Origin: Bacteroidota bacterium
GTDB lineage: Bacteria; Bacteroidota; Bacteroidia; Chitinophagales; LD1
NCBI GenBank assembly: GCA_018267385.1
Contig: JAFDYN010000003.1
Coordinates: forward strand, 116,644-180,643
Length of the DNA: 64,000 bases
Direction of reading: 5' to 3'
The translations under genes were made by a program, and so were the position numbers. This document shows, in pieces, positions 34,959 to 43,920 of the stretch; the stretch's first letter is position 1, and each line of letters opens with the position of its first letter. Below the pieces are notes generated by a model. It was not told where the DNA came from. It was given only the letters and a program-made list of their open reading frames with translations, and made no database searches.

Positions 34959-35861
34959 TTAAAACCACTCCTTGTAGCCGCACAATCCTTGCAATCCTCC
35001 CGTGTGTACCGCTATGATCCGCGTCCCTCTGGGGAAATAGCCCTTGCTGATCATATCGTAGAGGCCCATCAGCATCTTGCCGGTATAGACAGGCTCCAGT
35101 TGCACGAGGTGGTCCAGTTTGAACTGTTTGATAAAGTCTATCAGCTCCGGCGTGACCCGCGCATAGCCGCCACAGTGATAGTCAAAGGTGATATGCCAGT
35201 TGCTAAACTGCTGCTCTGTATAGTCTGAGACCAGCTGCGTGATGGCAGGGGTGAGGGTGTCCTTGCCCTTCAGCGCAGAGAAGCCTATCACTTTGCGTTT
35301 GCCGTACAGGCCCGCCACGATACCTGCCAGCGTGCCGCCTGTGCCGGAGGCGGTGCAGATATAGTCGTAGTCCTCCTTGATCTCAGCCAGCATCTCTATC
35401 ACGCCGGGGAGGGCGAGGATATTGGTGCCGCCCTCAGGTATGTGATAGTGGCGGCCTAGCTGCACGCGCAGGCTCTCTATGCTGTCGGGGTCGTCTTTCA
35501 GCCGGTATTGCGCGCGGTCCATCCAGAGGATGCGCATGCCATTGCGCGCAGCGGTGAGGAGTGTATCTGTAGGCGTATCTGTCGGCTCGCCACGTATGAT
35601 GCCTATGGTCTTAAAGCCGAATAGCCGCCCGGCAGCCGCCGTAGCCGCGATATGATTAGAGTATACCCCGCCAAAGGTTAGCAGCGTGTCATGGCCCTCC
35701 TCGCGCGCCTCTACGAGGTTGTAGCGCAGCTTGCGCCACTTATTGCCCTGTATCTCGGGGTGGGTCAGGTCGTCCCGCTTCAGCCATAGCTCCACACCGT
35801 GCTCGGCGATGAGGCCCTCGCGGATAAGCTGTAGTGGCGTAGGAGCAGGTAGGTGAGACAT
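34959..35861 (-). CDS. PLP-dependent D-cysteine desulfhydrase / ACC deaminase-like protein
   Basis: From the ATG at 35859-35861 (MSHLPAPTPLQLIREGLIAE) the protein has 300 residues of the fold-type II PLP family. The Schiff-base Lys region is HPEIQGNKWRKLRYNL, followed by TFGGVYSNHIAATAAAGR. The phosphate-binding loop is ICTASGTGGTLAGIVAG. The C-terminus (AVHTGGLQGLCGYKEW) matches the D-cysteine desulfhydrase/ACC-deaminase subgroup. Such enzymes release ammonia from D-cysteine or 1-aminocyclopropane-1-carboxylate; sequence alone does not decide which. The stop codon abuts an inverted-repeat element. Confidence 0.85.
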   Translation of the reverse strand: MSHLPAPTPLQLIREGLIAEHGVELWLKRDDLTHPEIQGNKWRKLRYNLVEAREEGHDTLLTFGGVYSNHIAATAAAGRLFGFKTIGIIRGEPTDTPTDTLLTAARNGMRILWMDRAQYRLKDDPDSIESLRVQLGRHYHIPEGGTNILALPGVIEMLAEIKEDYDYICTASGTGGTLAGIVAGLYGKRKVIGFSALKGKDTLTPAITQLVSDYTEQQFSNWHITFDYHCGGYARVTPELIDFIKQFKLDHLVQLEPVYTGKMLMGLYDMISKGYFPRGTRIIAVHTGGLQGLCGYKEWF

Positions 35862-35880
35862 GGGTGCGAAAGTAAAGTTT

Positions 35881-35967
35881 ACTACACAGAGCACACGGAG
35901 TTTTCACAGAGTTATTTTATATACATCCCAGTGTCCTCCGTGTTTCCTCTGCGACCTTTGTGTAGTG
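35881..35967. repeat. Short inverted repeat (ACTACACAGAG...CACGGAG family)
   Basis: The left part, ACTACACAGAGCACACGGAG (35881-35900), and the right part, CTCCGTGTTTCCTCTGCGAC then CTTTGTGTAGTG (35937-35967), are imperfect inverted copies around an AT-rich centre. It lies in the 259-bp gap between divergent genes (desulfhydrase-like and NarL-type kinase). The rest of the gap shows no gene. Confidence 0.65.
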
Positions 35968-36120
35968 CGGGTGATGATGCGTATCAGCACACAGTTCAGC
36001 GGAATCAGTGTGCCGTAGCTACAAAAACGTGTATATTGCAGCTACCGCATCTCTATCCACCTACCCGCCTGAGGCATCGAGCCTCCGTGTATGTCATGGA
36101 TATAAAACTGCGGCCACAGC

Positions 36121-37875
36121 ATGGAACCACCTGTACCCGGAGATTTTCCCCCGTTTTTGGAGCAGATCAGCGATGGCTTTCTGGTGCTGGACAGCGCCCT
36201 GGAGGTCCGCTACTGCAATCGGCGCATCCGTGAGGTGACCCGCCGGGATAGCAGCGCGCTGGTGGGCCGGCATGTGTGGGTGGCTTTTCCCGAGATGATA
36301 GGCTCTGCCGTACATGACGCAGTGCTGGCAGCAGTAGCTACCGGGGCGCACCAGCAGGCAGATACCTATATGCCTGTGCTGGGCATGTGGCTGCGGTTTC
36401 ACATCTATCCCTCGGTGGGGTACTATACTATCTGTATACGTGATGTGACCAGCGCCCATACCGCTACTGAGCTGCTGGAGCAGGAGCGGCGGTTTTCGGA
36501 GTCGGTGCTCAGCAGCCTGCCGGGTATTTTCTATATGTATGACATGACCGGCCGCTTCCTGCACTGGAATGAGAACTTTGAGACCGTATCCGGCTATAGC
36601 GCCGCAGAGATCGCGCAGATGCACCCGCTGGATTTCTTTGGCGGTGAGGAGAAGGCACTGCTGGAGCAGAAGATCAGGGAGGTCTTTGACCGGGAGTGGG
36701 CATTTGTAGAGGCTTCCTTCTTGACGCGCAGCGGGGAGCGTGTGCCGTATTACTTTACCGGCAGGGCTATAGAGTACGATGGTAGACAGTGCCTGATAGG
36801 CGTGGGTATAGACATCACCGAGCGGCGGCGCTCAGAGGAGCAGTACAGGTATCTATTCAATAACAACCCTGCGCTGATCATCATCTGGGATCCCGCCACC
36901 CTGCGCGTACTGGAGGTCAATGAGGCTGTAAACGAGCGCTACGGCTACACCCGGCAGGAGTACATGGGTATGTCTGTGCTGCAGTACCGCCCGGCAGAGG
37001 ACCATGACCGTATCCTGGCTTTTGCCGCACAGATACTCAGCGGTGAGGTCAGGGTAGCGCGCGGCACCTGGCGACACCTCAAAAAAGACGGTAGCCTGAT
37101 GTATATGGATATCTCCTCGCACCGCATAGACTATGATGGGCGCGTAGCCGTGCTCTCACTGGCCAAAGACATCACCGCGCAGCACCGTGCAGAGGAGCAG
37201 CTGCGCAGCAGCTATGAGGATATACGCCGGCTCAATGCACACCTGCAGACCGTGCGCGAGGAGGAGCGCCTGAGCATAGCCCGCGAGATACATGACGAGC
37301 TGGGCCAGCAGCTCACGGGCCTCAAGATGGATATCTCCTGGCTCTCCCGCCGGCTCTCTGCCGCAGAGGCCCCTGTGCAGGAGCGACTGGCAGAGGTGCT
37401 GGCACTGGCAGACGATACTATACGCACTGTGCGGCGTATAGCCAGTGACCTGCGGCCCGGCATACTGGAGGACCTCGGGCTGGTAGCTGCGCTGGAGTCG
37501 CAGTCGGCAGAGTTTCATAGGCGTACGGGCATAGCCAGCCTGCTGGAGATAGACCAGCCCGCTATAGACATCCCTCAGGCAGAGGCCATAGGTGTCTTCC
37601 GCGTGTACCAGGAGGCACTGACCAATATTACCCGCCATGCGCAGGCCACCGAGGTACGTACCACAGTGACCTGCGGTGAGGATACGCTGCGTATGACCAT
37701 CACGGACAATGGCTGCGGCATGGATATAGACCAAGCGCGGGCCAGCCGCACCTTTGGCCTGGTAGGCATGACCGAGCGTGCCGCTATGCTGGGTGGCTCA
37801 CTCACACTCGATAGCCGCCCCGGCAGCGGCACTACACTCACCCTGTCCATACCCCTACACCTAAACACCACCTGA
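36121..37875 (+). CDS. PAS-containing NarL-type sensor histidine kinase (HisKA_3)
   Basis: This 584-residue protein has no membrane segment. It carries three PAS domains (about 10-115, 122-240 and 245-365, the last with YLFNNNPALIIIWDPATL). The HisKA_3 dimerisation segment has the phospho-acceptor His391 in LSIAREIHDELGQQLTGL. The HATPase has EALTNITRHAQATEV, DNGCGMD and FGLVGMTERAAMLGG. These features place it in the NarX/DegS-like class that pairs with LuxR-type regulators. The stop overlaps the start of the response regulator (TGATG), so the two are coupled. Confidence 0.92.
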   Translation: MEPPVPGDFPPFLEQISDGFLVLDSALEVRYCNRRIREVTRRDSSALVGRHVWVAFPEMIGSAVHDAVLAAVATGAHQQADTYMPVLGMWLRFHIYPSVGYYTICIRDVTSAHTATELLEQERRFSESVLSSLPGIFYMYDMTGRFLHWNENFETVSGYSAAEIAQMHPLDFFGGEEKALLEQKIREVFDREWAFVEASFLTRSGERVPYYFTGRAIEYDGRQCLIGVGIDITERRRSEEQYRYLFNNNPALIIIWDPATLRVLEVNEAVNERYGYTRQEYMGMSVLQYRPAEDHDRILAFAAQILSGEVRVARGTWRHLKKDGSLMYMDISSHRIDYDGRVAVLSLAKDITAQHRAEEQLRSSYEDIRRLNAHLQTVREEERLSIAREIHDELGQQLTGLKMDISWLSRRLSAAEAPVQERLAEVLALADDTIRTVRRIASDLRPGILEDLGLVAALESQSAEFHRRTGIASLLEIDQPAIDIPQAEAIGVFRVYQEALTNITRHAQATEVRTTVTCGEDTLRMTITDNGCGMDIDQARASRTFGLVGMTERAAMLGGSLTLDSRPGSGTTLTLSIPLHLNTT

Positions 37876-38498
37876 TGAATATACTCATAGCAGATGACCA
37901 CGCCATCGTGCGCAAGGGCCTTATACAGTTGCTCCGCGAGGAGTTTGGCCGGCTCTATGTGGCGGAGGCCGCAGATAGTGCTGAGGTATATCGCATCTTG
38001 CGTGACCGCTCCTGGGATGTGATCTTGCTGGATATCTCTATGCCCGGCCGCAACGGAGTAGAGGTGCTCAAGCAGCTCCGTGCAGAGGGTGTGCGCGCAC
38101 CCATCCTCATGCTCAGTATGCACCCTGAGGAGCAGTACGCCCTGCGCGTGCTCAAGGCGGGTGCCTCAGGCTTTCTCAAAAAAGACGCTGCGCCGGAGGA
38201 ACTCATCACGGCCATACACCGTGTGCTGAGTGGCCGCCGCTATATCACCGCCTCTCTGGCAGAGCGCATGGCAGAGGAGGCCGCACTGGGCGCTCAGAGC
38301 GGACACGAGGCGCTTTCTGACCGCGAGATGGAGGTATTTATGCTGCTCGCCGCAGGCCGCGCCGTCTCAGAGATAGCCACAGAGATGTCTCTCAGCGTCA
38401 ATACCGTGAGCACCTACCGCACCCGCATACTGGAGAAGCTCCTGCTCCGTACCAATGCAGATATCACCCGCTACGCCATAGACCACCGGCTGCTGTAG
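37875..38498 (+). CDS. NarL/LuxR-family response regulator
   Basis: This 207-residue regulator has a receiver domain (ILIADDHAIVRKGL at the N-terminus, phospho-acceptor Asp53 in ILLDISMPGRNG, Lys in GFLKKDA). The LuxR-type HTH covers residues ~140-205 (LSDREMEVFMLLAAGRAVSE, then MSLSVNTVSTYRTRILEKL). Its start codon overlaps the stop of the PAS/HisKA_3 kinase, so the pair forms a two-component system. Targets are unknown. Confidence 0.95.
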   Translation: MNILIADDHAIVRKGLIQLLREEFGRLYVAEAADSAEVYRILRDRSWDVILLDISMPGRNGVEVLKQLRAEGVRAPILMLSMHPEEQYALRVLKAGASGFLKKDAAPEELITAIHRVLSGRRYITASLAERMAEEAALGAQSGHEALSDREMEVFMLLAAGRAVSEIATEMSLSVNTVSTYRTRILEKLLLRTNADITRYAIDHRLL

Positions 38499-38596
38499 TT
38501 TACCCTTTGTAGTGCAAACCGCTACAATTCTTTCACTGTTGTCACTAAAGACAATAAGGCTTGTGCTCCGTTCCTTTGCATCCACAATCGGGCACA

Positions 38597-40558
38597 ATGC
38601 AACAGGACAAAGAGATCGGGATCGTAAAAGTAGCTACAGTAGAAGACTCTGCCGTAGTCTCTGACCGGCTGCGCAGCCTGCTCTCAGAACTGGATGGGGT
38701 CCACTATATAGGCAATGCAGCCAGCATAGATGAGGCTATGGAGCTGATACGTGTGCATGAGCCGGATATAGTGATACTGGACATACACCTGCGCTCAGAC
38801 CAACAGCGGCTGAATGGCATGAGCCTGATACCCGTGATCAAGGCCGGCTGGCCGGATACCCTCGTGATCATGTTTACTAATTTTTCTGACCATCAGTACC
38901 GGCTGCGCTGCATGGAGCTGGGGGCTGACTATTTCTTTGATAAATCTGAAGAACCCGAACAAATGATGAATGTAATAAGACAAGCCCATCTGCAGCCCGC
39001 TGCGGCTACTACCGCCGGCCAGCGCAAAGGAATAACCACTGCAGATCACAGCTACCGGAGCGTGGTGTCCCAGCAGGCCGCCATGCTGAATGCTGTACCT
39101 GGCAGTGCCGCGCTGCTGGATAGCCGTGGCGTGATAGTAGCCGCCAACGATGCGTGGGCGGGATTTGCTGCGCAGTACCACCTGCCGGTGGGAGATTTTG
39201 CCGTGGGGCAGGACTATCTGGCCCGCATAGCGGTGGAGTTTGGCCAGGCCGGTAGCGGGGTCATAGCCGGTATCAGGCAGGTGCTGGCAGGCACGAGCAC
39301 CGGCTATACCACAGAGTATGACTGCACGCTGTCAGACGGGCATAGGCGCTTCATGCTCAGTGTCACACCTGCATCCGTGATGGGCGAGCCTGGTGCTATG
39401 GTGCTGCGCACAGACATCACCGAGCAGCAGGGCCACCTGCTGGCTCGGCTCACCTCAGAGTCAAACCTGCTCGCTATCATAGAGAGTACAGAGGACGTGA
39501 TCTTTTCACTGGACCGCGACTTGCGCTATATCACCTTCAATACTACTATGGCCCGCATGGTACGCAGCGTATATGGGCATGAGATAGCCACAGGCAGCCG
39601 TGTGGTCAGCGTGCTGGAGGATATAGATCCTACCGAGGCCAAAACCTGGGAGGACTATTATGCCAGGGCATTTGCCGGAGAAGTGGTCCGGTTTGTAAAA
39701 GAATATCCTGCCGAAGGACGCACGGTCTATTATAAGTTCATCATCAATCCCATCTGGCAGCAGGGCACCGTAGCAGGGGTATCATGCTTTGGCCGAGATG
39801 TGACACAATACCATGAGATGCAAAAGCAGATACAGGAACTCAATGAGTCTCTGGAGCAGAAAGTGATGGATCGCACAGAGGAGCTGCAGGCTTTCTCCTA
39901 TATGGTGTCGCATGATCTCAAGTCACCGCTGCGCATCATAGGCGGCTACGCATCGCTCCTGGCCCAGAGCTACGGCGAGCAGCTCAATGAAGATGCCCTG
40001 AGTATGCTGCGTATCATCAGTTCCCATACAGTGAAGATGAATAAACTGATAGATGGACTGCTGCGCTTCTCACGCTATGGACGCCAGGAGATGCACACTG
40101 CCAGTACAGATATGGATAGTATCGTGCGCTCAGTGATACAGGACGTGGTCATGACCCGCGATACACCTCCCGTGAAAGTAAAGATAGGCAACGTGAAAAG
40201 CGCCCTATGTGATCCTGACCTGATACGCCAGGTTTGGTTCAATCTGATAGGCAATGCGGTGAAATACACCTCTCATAAATCCGTCGCAGAGATAGCCGTG
40301 GGTATGGTCACTGTAGGAGAGGAGGATGCATACTACGTCCGTGACAATGGAACCGGCTTTGATATGAAGTATGCGAACCGGCTTTTCGAGGTATTTCAAC
40401 GGCTGCATAGTGCCGATCAGTTTGAGGGATCTGGTATCGGCCTGGCCACAGTGCACAAGATCATACAGAGGCACGGCGGCCGTGTCTGGGCCGAAGCTGA
40501 GCCGGGTCGCGGTGCCACTTTCTACTTTACCCTTGGTACTGCTCCCACTATAGGCTGA
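38597..40558 (+). CDS. Receiver-PAS-PAS-histidine kinase hybrid
   Basis: From the ATG at 38597 (MQQDKEIGIVKVATVEDSAV) the protein has 653 residues. An N-terminal receiver (Asp62 in VILDIHLRSDQQ) comes first. Two PAS domains follow (about 160-285 and 290-410), then a coiled coil. HisKA has His439 in FSYMVSHDLKSPLRI, and the HATPase has NLIGNAVKYTS, RDNGTGFD and GSGIGLATVHKIIQRHGG. The receiver at the N-terminus reverses the order of classical hybrid kinases. In the receiver the usual switch Thr/Ser and Lys positions read FTNFSD and DKSEE. It follows the LuxR-type regulator by 98 bp and may belong to the same network. Confidence 0.9.
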   Translation: MQQDKEIGIVKVATVEDSAVVSDRLRSLLSELDGVHYIGNAASIDEAMELIRVHEPDIVILDIHLRSDQQRLNGMSLIPVIKAGWPDTLVIMFTNFSDHQYRLRCMELGADYFFDKSEEPEQMMNVIRQAHLQPAAATTAGQRKGITTADHSYRSVVSQQAAMLNAVPGSAALLDSRGVIVAANDAWAGFAAQYHLPVGDFAVGQDYLARIAVEFGQAGSGVIAGIRQVLAGTSTGYTTEYDCTLSDGHRRFMLSVTPASVMGEPGAMVLRTDITEQQGHLLARLTSESNLLAIIESTEDVIFSLDRDLRYITFNTTMARMVRSVYGHEIATGSRVVSVLEDIDPTEAKTWEDYYARAFAGEVVRFVKEYPAEGRTVYYKFIINPIWQQGTVAGVSCFGRDVTQYHEMQKQIQELNESLEQKVMDRTEELQAFSYMVSHDLKSPLRIIGGYASLLAQSYGEQLNEDALSMLRIISSHTVKMNKLIDGLLRFSRYGRQEMHTASTDMDSIVRSVIQDVVMTRDTPPVKVKIGNVKSALCDPDLIRQVWFNLIGNAVKYTSHKSVAEIAVGMVTVGEEDAYYVRDNGTGFDMKYANRLFEVFQRLHSADQFEGSGIGLATVHKIIQRHGGRVWAEAEPGRGATFYFTLGTAPTIG

Positions 40559-40598
40559 TCCTGGCCGCTGCCTGCTGATTTTTCAGTAAACTTGTCTC

Positions 40599-41522
40599 AT
40601 GGACAAGAAGAAAGTACTCGTGGTCTACTACTCCCAGACCGGCCAGATGCGCGATATAGCTGATAGCTTTTGCCGGGGCTTTGTAGCAGACGACAATTAT
40701 ATAGTGGACTATGAGCAGCTCAGGCTGGTGAATGAGTTCCCCTTTCCCTGGACCGCCTTTACTTTCTTCAATGCCTTTCCTGAGACTTTCAAGGAGCAGG
40801 CGCTGCCTTTGCTGCCCTTTTCTGATAAGGTCAATGGCGACTATGACCTCATCGTGCTGGCCTATCAGCCGTGGTTCCTCACGCCAAGTCCTGCTATCTC
40901 GTCCTTTCTCCAGACGCCTGCGGCTAAAAAGCTCCTGACCGGTAAGAAGGTCGTGACCCTGATAGGCTGCCGCAATATGTGGCTGGGCGCGCAGGAGAAG
41001 GTCAAGAAGCGCCTCGCCGCCTTTGGCGCAAAAGTGATAGGCAACGTAGCCCTGGTAGACAAAAGCCCTAATGTGGTGAGCGTGATCACCATCCTCCGCT
41101 GGCTGCTCTGGGGCCGGAAAGAAAAGACCAGCCTGCTACCTGCTGCAGGTGTCTCGGAGGCGGATATAAGGCAATGTGAGATATATGGCAGACTGACCAA
41201 GAATGCGATAGAACGTGGTGAAATTGATTCGATACAAGATGGGTTGAATGCTCAGGGTGCCGTGGAGATCGTGCCGGAGCTGGTGCTGATGGAGCGCAGG
41301 GGCCAGCGTAGCTTCTCTATCTGGTCTGGCTTTGTCGGTGCGAAGCCGATCGGTTCCCTTGGCCGCAACCTGCGCGTCAGACTTTTTATGACCCTGCTGC
41401 CTACCGCTATCTTTATCCTTTCGCCCATCCTCATGATCGTATCGGCACTACAGCTCCGGCTGAAAAAGGATGAGCTCATGGCTGATGTCCGCTACTTTAT
41501 GAGCAATGGGCTGAGGGGGTAA
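40599..41522 (+). CDS. darA: Dialkylresorcinol biosynthesis protein DarA (flavodoxin-like)
   Basis: This 307-residue protein starts with a flavodoxin-like fold (VLVVYYSQTGQMRDIADSF, FMN phosphate loop; LIVLAYQPWFLTPSPAISSF; VVTLIGCRNMWLGAQEKV) over residues ~1-200. Its C-terminal part contains two hydrophobic segments (FMTLLPTAIFILSPILMIVS). This is the layout of DarA proteins of dialkylresorcinol and flexirubin clusters. In that pathway a ketosynthase (DarB) builds a cyclohexanedione and DarA is thought to aromatise it; the exact role is from memory of the family. It is followed by darB after a repeat and a promoter. Confidence 0.85.
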   Translation: MDKKKVLVVYYSQTGQMRDIADSFCRGFVADDNYIVDYEQLRLVNEFPFPWTAFTFFNAFPETFKEQALPLLPFSDKVNGDYDLIVLAYQPWFLTPSPAISSFLQTPAAKKLLTGKKVVTLIGCRNMWLGAQEKVKKRLAAFGAKVIGNVALVDKSPNVVSVITILRWLLWGRKEKTSLLPAAGVSEADIRQCEIYGRLTKNAIERGEIDSIQDGLNAQGAVEIVPELVLMERRGQRSFSIWSGFVGAKPIGSLGRNLRVRLFMTLLPTAIFILSPILMIVSALQLRLKKDELMADVRYFMSNGLRG

Positions 41523-41530
41523 GTAGTCAA

Positions 41531-41592
41531 TTAACCGCCAAGAACGCGGAGTTATCTAAAATCTCTTTGCGATCTTGGCGTCCTTTGCGGTT
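41531..41592. repeat. Short inverted repeat (AACCGCCAAGAACGCGGAG family)
   Basis: AACCGCCAAGAACGCGGAG (41531-41549) and the right half ending ...TTGGCGTCCTTTGCGGTT (41562-41592) are imperfect inverted copies around an AT-rich centre. It starts 8 bp after the darA stop codon and resembles in design the repeat at 35881-35967. The rest of the 242-bp darA-darB gap carries the darB promoter. Confidence 0.65.
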
Positions 41593-41710
41593 CTATATTT
41601 CTCTTATTAAAGCGAACCTTTCTTTCCCCATCCCTGTTATCAGTAGTTTCCGATATGGCACAAACGGTAAGAAGGACAGATATTTGTCCCCATTTGTTTG
41701 ATAGCCGTAT

Positions 41711-41741
41711 TTTGGAGATATAGCAACGTTTTATTCCTTTG
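41711..41741 (+). promoter_or_regulatory. Promoter of darB operon: TTTG-N19-TTCCTTTG
   Basis: TTTG at 41711-41714 and TTCCTTTG at 41734-41741 are exactly 19 bp apart, the spacing of Bacteroidota sigma-70-type promoters (TTTG, then TAnnTTTG). It lies 23 bp upstream of the darB TTG start. It suggests that darB and the following genes have their own promoter, separate from darA. Confidence 0.65.
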
Positions 41742-41764
41742 CACCCTTAACCACCGCACCTGTC

Positions 41765-42904
41765 TTGAGCAGAAATGTATATATAACGCGCCTTTCGTCC
41801 TATTTGCCCAATGAGCCAGTGGCAAACGACCAGATGGAAAGCCGCCTCGGCCTCATCAATGGCAAGCCCTCTAAGGCCCGCGCCGTGGTGCTCCGCAGCA
41901 ATGGCATCAAGACCCGCTACTACGCCCTCGATCAGTCCGGCAAGTCTACCCATACCAATGCACAATTGGTTAAAGAGGCTATCAAGAAGCTCTATGATGA
42001 GCGCTTCGGCGCCGATGACATACAGATACTGGCCTGCGGTACCACCTCTCCGGATCAGCTCCTGCCGTCTCACGCCTCTATGGTGCTGGGCGAGCTAGGC
42101 ATAGGCCCGATAGAGGTACTGAGCACTACCGGCTCCTGCTGCACGGGTGTGCAGGCCATGAGCTACTGCTACCTCGCTATCCTCGCAGGTGTATATGATA
42201 ATGCCGTCTGCACCGGCAGCGAGAAGATGAGCGCCTGGATGCTGGCGGACAAGTTTCAGGATGAGGCAGACAGGCTGAAAGAGCTGGAGGCCAATCCTTT
42301 TATCGCTTTTGAGAAGGAGTTTCTCCGCTGGATGCTGAGTGATGGCGCCGGTGCCTGCGTGCTGGAGTCGCAGCCCAACCCCGAAGGTATATCGCTGAAG
42401 ATAGAATGGATAGAGCAGCGCAGCTACGCCAATGAGCTGCCTGTCTGTATGTATGCAGGCGCTACCAAAGACGAAGCAGGCAAACTGACCGGATGGAATG
42501 AAATGCCACCACACGACTGGGCTGATAAATCTGTCCTCTCACTCAAGCAGGATACCCGTTTCCTCGGAGAGAATATAGTGAAGTATGGCGGCAAGTTTCT
42601 GCTGGATATAGTGAAGCGTCGTGGCTTTGATGTGAATGAGGTGAGCTACTTCCTGCCGCATCTTTCGTCAGAGTTCTTTGCACCAAAGATCGCCGAGGAG
42701 CTGCAGGCTATCGGTATCGGCATCGCTGCGGAGAAGTGGTTTTACAACCTGACCCGAGTGGGCAATATCGGCTCTGCATCAGCCTTTGTGATGCTCGATG
42801 AGCTATTCCACTCTGGTAAGCTGAAGAAGGGTGAGAAGGTCCTCATGATGATCCCTGAGAGCGCACGCTTCAGCTATGCATATGTGCTGCTCACAGTAGT
42901 CTAG
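41765..42904 (+). CDS. darB: Dialkylresorcinol-forming ketosynthase III DarB
   Basis: This 379-residue KAS III-like enzyme starts at a TTG (SRNVYITRLSSYLPNEPVAN); no in-frame ATG precedes the conserved N-terminus. The catalytic triad is visible: Cys126 in TTGSCCTGVQ, His299 in FLPHLSSEFF and Asn334 in RVGNIGSAS. It has the DarB-type insert region rather than that of FabH. DarB condenses two acyl units into a 2,5-dialkylcyclohexane-1,3-dione, the precursor of dialkylresorcinols that esterify aryl-polyene acids in flexirubin pigments. A strong promoter lies just upstream and a hotdog dehydratase follows after 30 bp. Confidence 0.9.
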   Translation: MSRNVYITRLSSYLPNEPVANDQMESRLGLINGKPSKARAVVLRSNGIKTRYYALDQSGKSTHTNAQLVKEAIKKLYDERFGADDIQILACGTTSPDQLLPSHASMVLGELGIGPIEVLSTTGSCCTGVQAMSYCYLAILAGVYDNAVCTGSEKMSAWMLADKFQDEADRLKELEANPFIAFEKEFLRWMLSDGAGACVLESQPNPEGISLKIEWIEQRSYANELPVCMYAGATKDEAGKLTGWNEMPPHDWADKSVLSLKQDTRFLGENIVKYGGKFLLDIVKRRGFDVNEVSYFLPHLSSEFFAPKIAEELQAIGIGIAAEKWFYNLTRVGNIGSASAFVMLDELFHSGKLKKGEKVLMMIPESARFSYAYVLLTVV

Positions 42905-42934
42905 TTTTTTCGCAAACCAATAGTTCCTCACGAT

Positions 42935-43375
42935 ATGCTGGTCAGCAAAGAAGAAGTGCAACAATACATCCCGCAGCGTCATCCTATCGTGATGGTAGAT
43001 GGCCTGCTGGAGCATGAGGGTGATGTGAGTGTATCTGCACTGACCATCGCACCGGATAATATTTTTGTGAGTGATGGCCACTTTCAAATGCCCGGCATGG
43101 TAGAAAATATCGCCCAGACCGCCGCACTGAGAATGGGCTACAGTCATAAGCTGGAAGCCAAACAATCCGGCGCAGCTCCTGCCAAGCCACCTGTAGGCTT
43201 CATAGGAGAGGTCAAGAATCTGAAGATACACCTGCTGCCACCTGTCGGCGCTACCATCCACACACGCATAGAGGTGCTGCATACTATTTTCACCGCATCA
43301 GTGATACGCGGTGAGGTGCTGTATGATGGCCAGGTAGCAGCGGAGTGCGAGATGAAGATATTCACGCAGCCTTAG
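42935..43375 (+). CDS. FabZ-like 3-hydroxyacyl-ACP dehydratase (hotdog fold) in dar cluster
   Basis: This 146-residue hotdog protein shows the FabZ-type N-terminus QYIPQRHPIVMVDGLLEHEG. The catalytic His is in SDGHFQMPG, and the acidic residue on the hotdog helix is in MVENIAQTAALRMGY. Such enzymes dehydrate 3-hydroxyacyl-ACP or handle related thioesters. Its place between darB and a BtrH-like gene argues for a dedicated role in making or tailoring an acyl chain of the pigment lipid rather than general fatty-acid synthesis. Confidence 0.8.
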   Translation: MLVSKEEVQQYIPQRHPIVMVDGLLEHEGDVSVSALTIAPDNIFVSDGHFQMPGMVENIAQTAALRMGYSHKLEAKQSGAAPAKPPVGFIGEVKNLKIHLLPPVGATIHTRIEVLHTIFTASVIRGEVLYDGQVAAECEMKIFTQP

Positions 43376-43468
43376 AACAAATCCTTTGCCGCGTCTGTTT
43401 GCAGCCGGTCAATGAGCCATAGTATGCGCTGCAGCAGAGTCGCACATTTTTCGCTAAGTTTACGCACA

Positions 43469-43876
43469 GTGAAAGAAGAAGAAGTACCACAGGACGATGC
43501 CAATATGCTGCAGGGTAAGTTCAGGAAACTGTATTACGCTACTGATGGTAGTGCGCACTACAAGGGTGTAGGCAGCGTGGGCTGGGAGCCTGAGAATGTA
43601 GTGCTGGAGCAGGCCTGGGAGGATATACGTGAGCGTGTGGCAGAGGCGAAGGAAAAGGTGCTGGCCGGAGGGGCTAGCCCGGTGCTCTACCACATGGAGC
43701 GCACCCTCATGACGCCTGACATACTCGCAGGTCACATAGGCTGGCCGGCATTTGTGGTCAGGCTGCATCTGCGCCCATTCTTCTTTGGCAGGCTAGGCCG
43801 CAAGACTTTGGAGAAGTACGCGTACGCATTCCAGATATCACTTGATGAATTGACAGACATTACAAAAGTAAAATAG
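43469..43876 (+). CDS. Small conserved protein of the dar/flexirubin cluster
   Basis: From the GTG at 43469 the protein has 135 residues (KEEEVPQDDANMLQGKFRKL, then YATDGSAHYKGVGSVGWEPEN). A middle helical region contains EQAWEDIRERVAEAKEKVLA, and the C-terminal part (LAGHIGWPAFVVRLHLRPFF, LEKYAYAFQISLDELT) looks like a small helix-turn-helix. The frame is open upstream to 43412, but the GTG fits the charged N-terminus I recall for homologues encoded in flexirubin-type clusters. There is no signal peptide. Function unknown; an accessory or regulatory role is inferred from position. Confidence 0.65.
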   Translation: MKEEEVPQDDANMLQGKFRKLYYATDGSAHYKGVGSVGWEPENVVLEQAWEDIRERVAEAKEKVLAGGASPVLYHMERTLMTPDILAGHIGWPAFVVRLHLRPFFFGRLGRKTLEKYAYAFQISLDELTDITKVK

Positions 43877-43920
43877 GATCGATCCCATCTTCCTATCGGG
43901 AGGTGGAGAGGGGTGGATGT

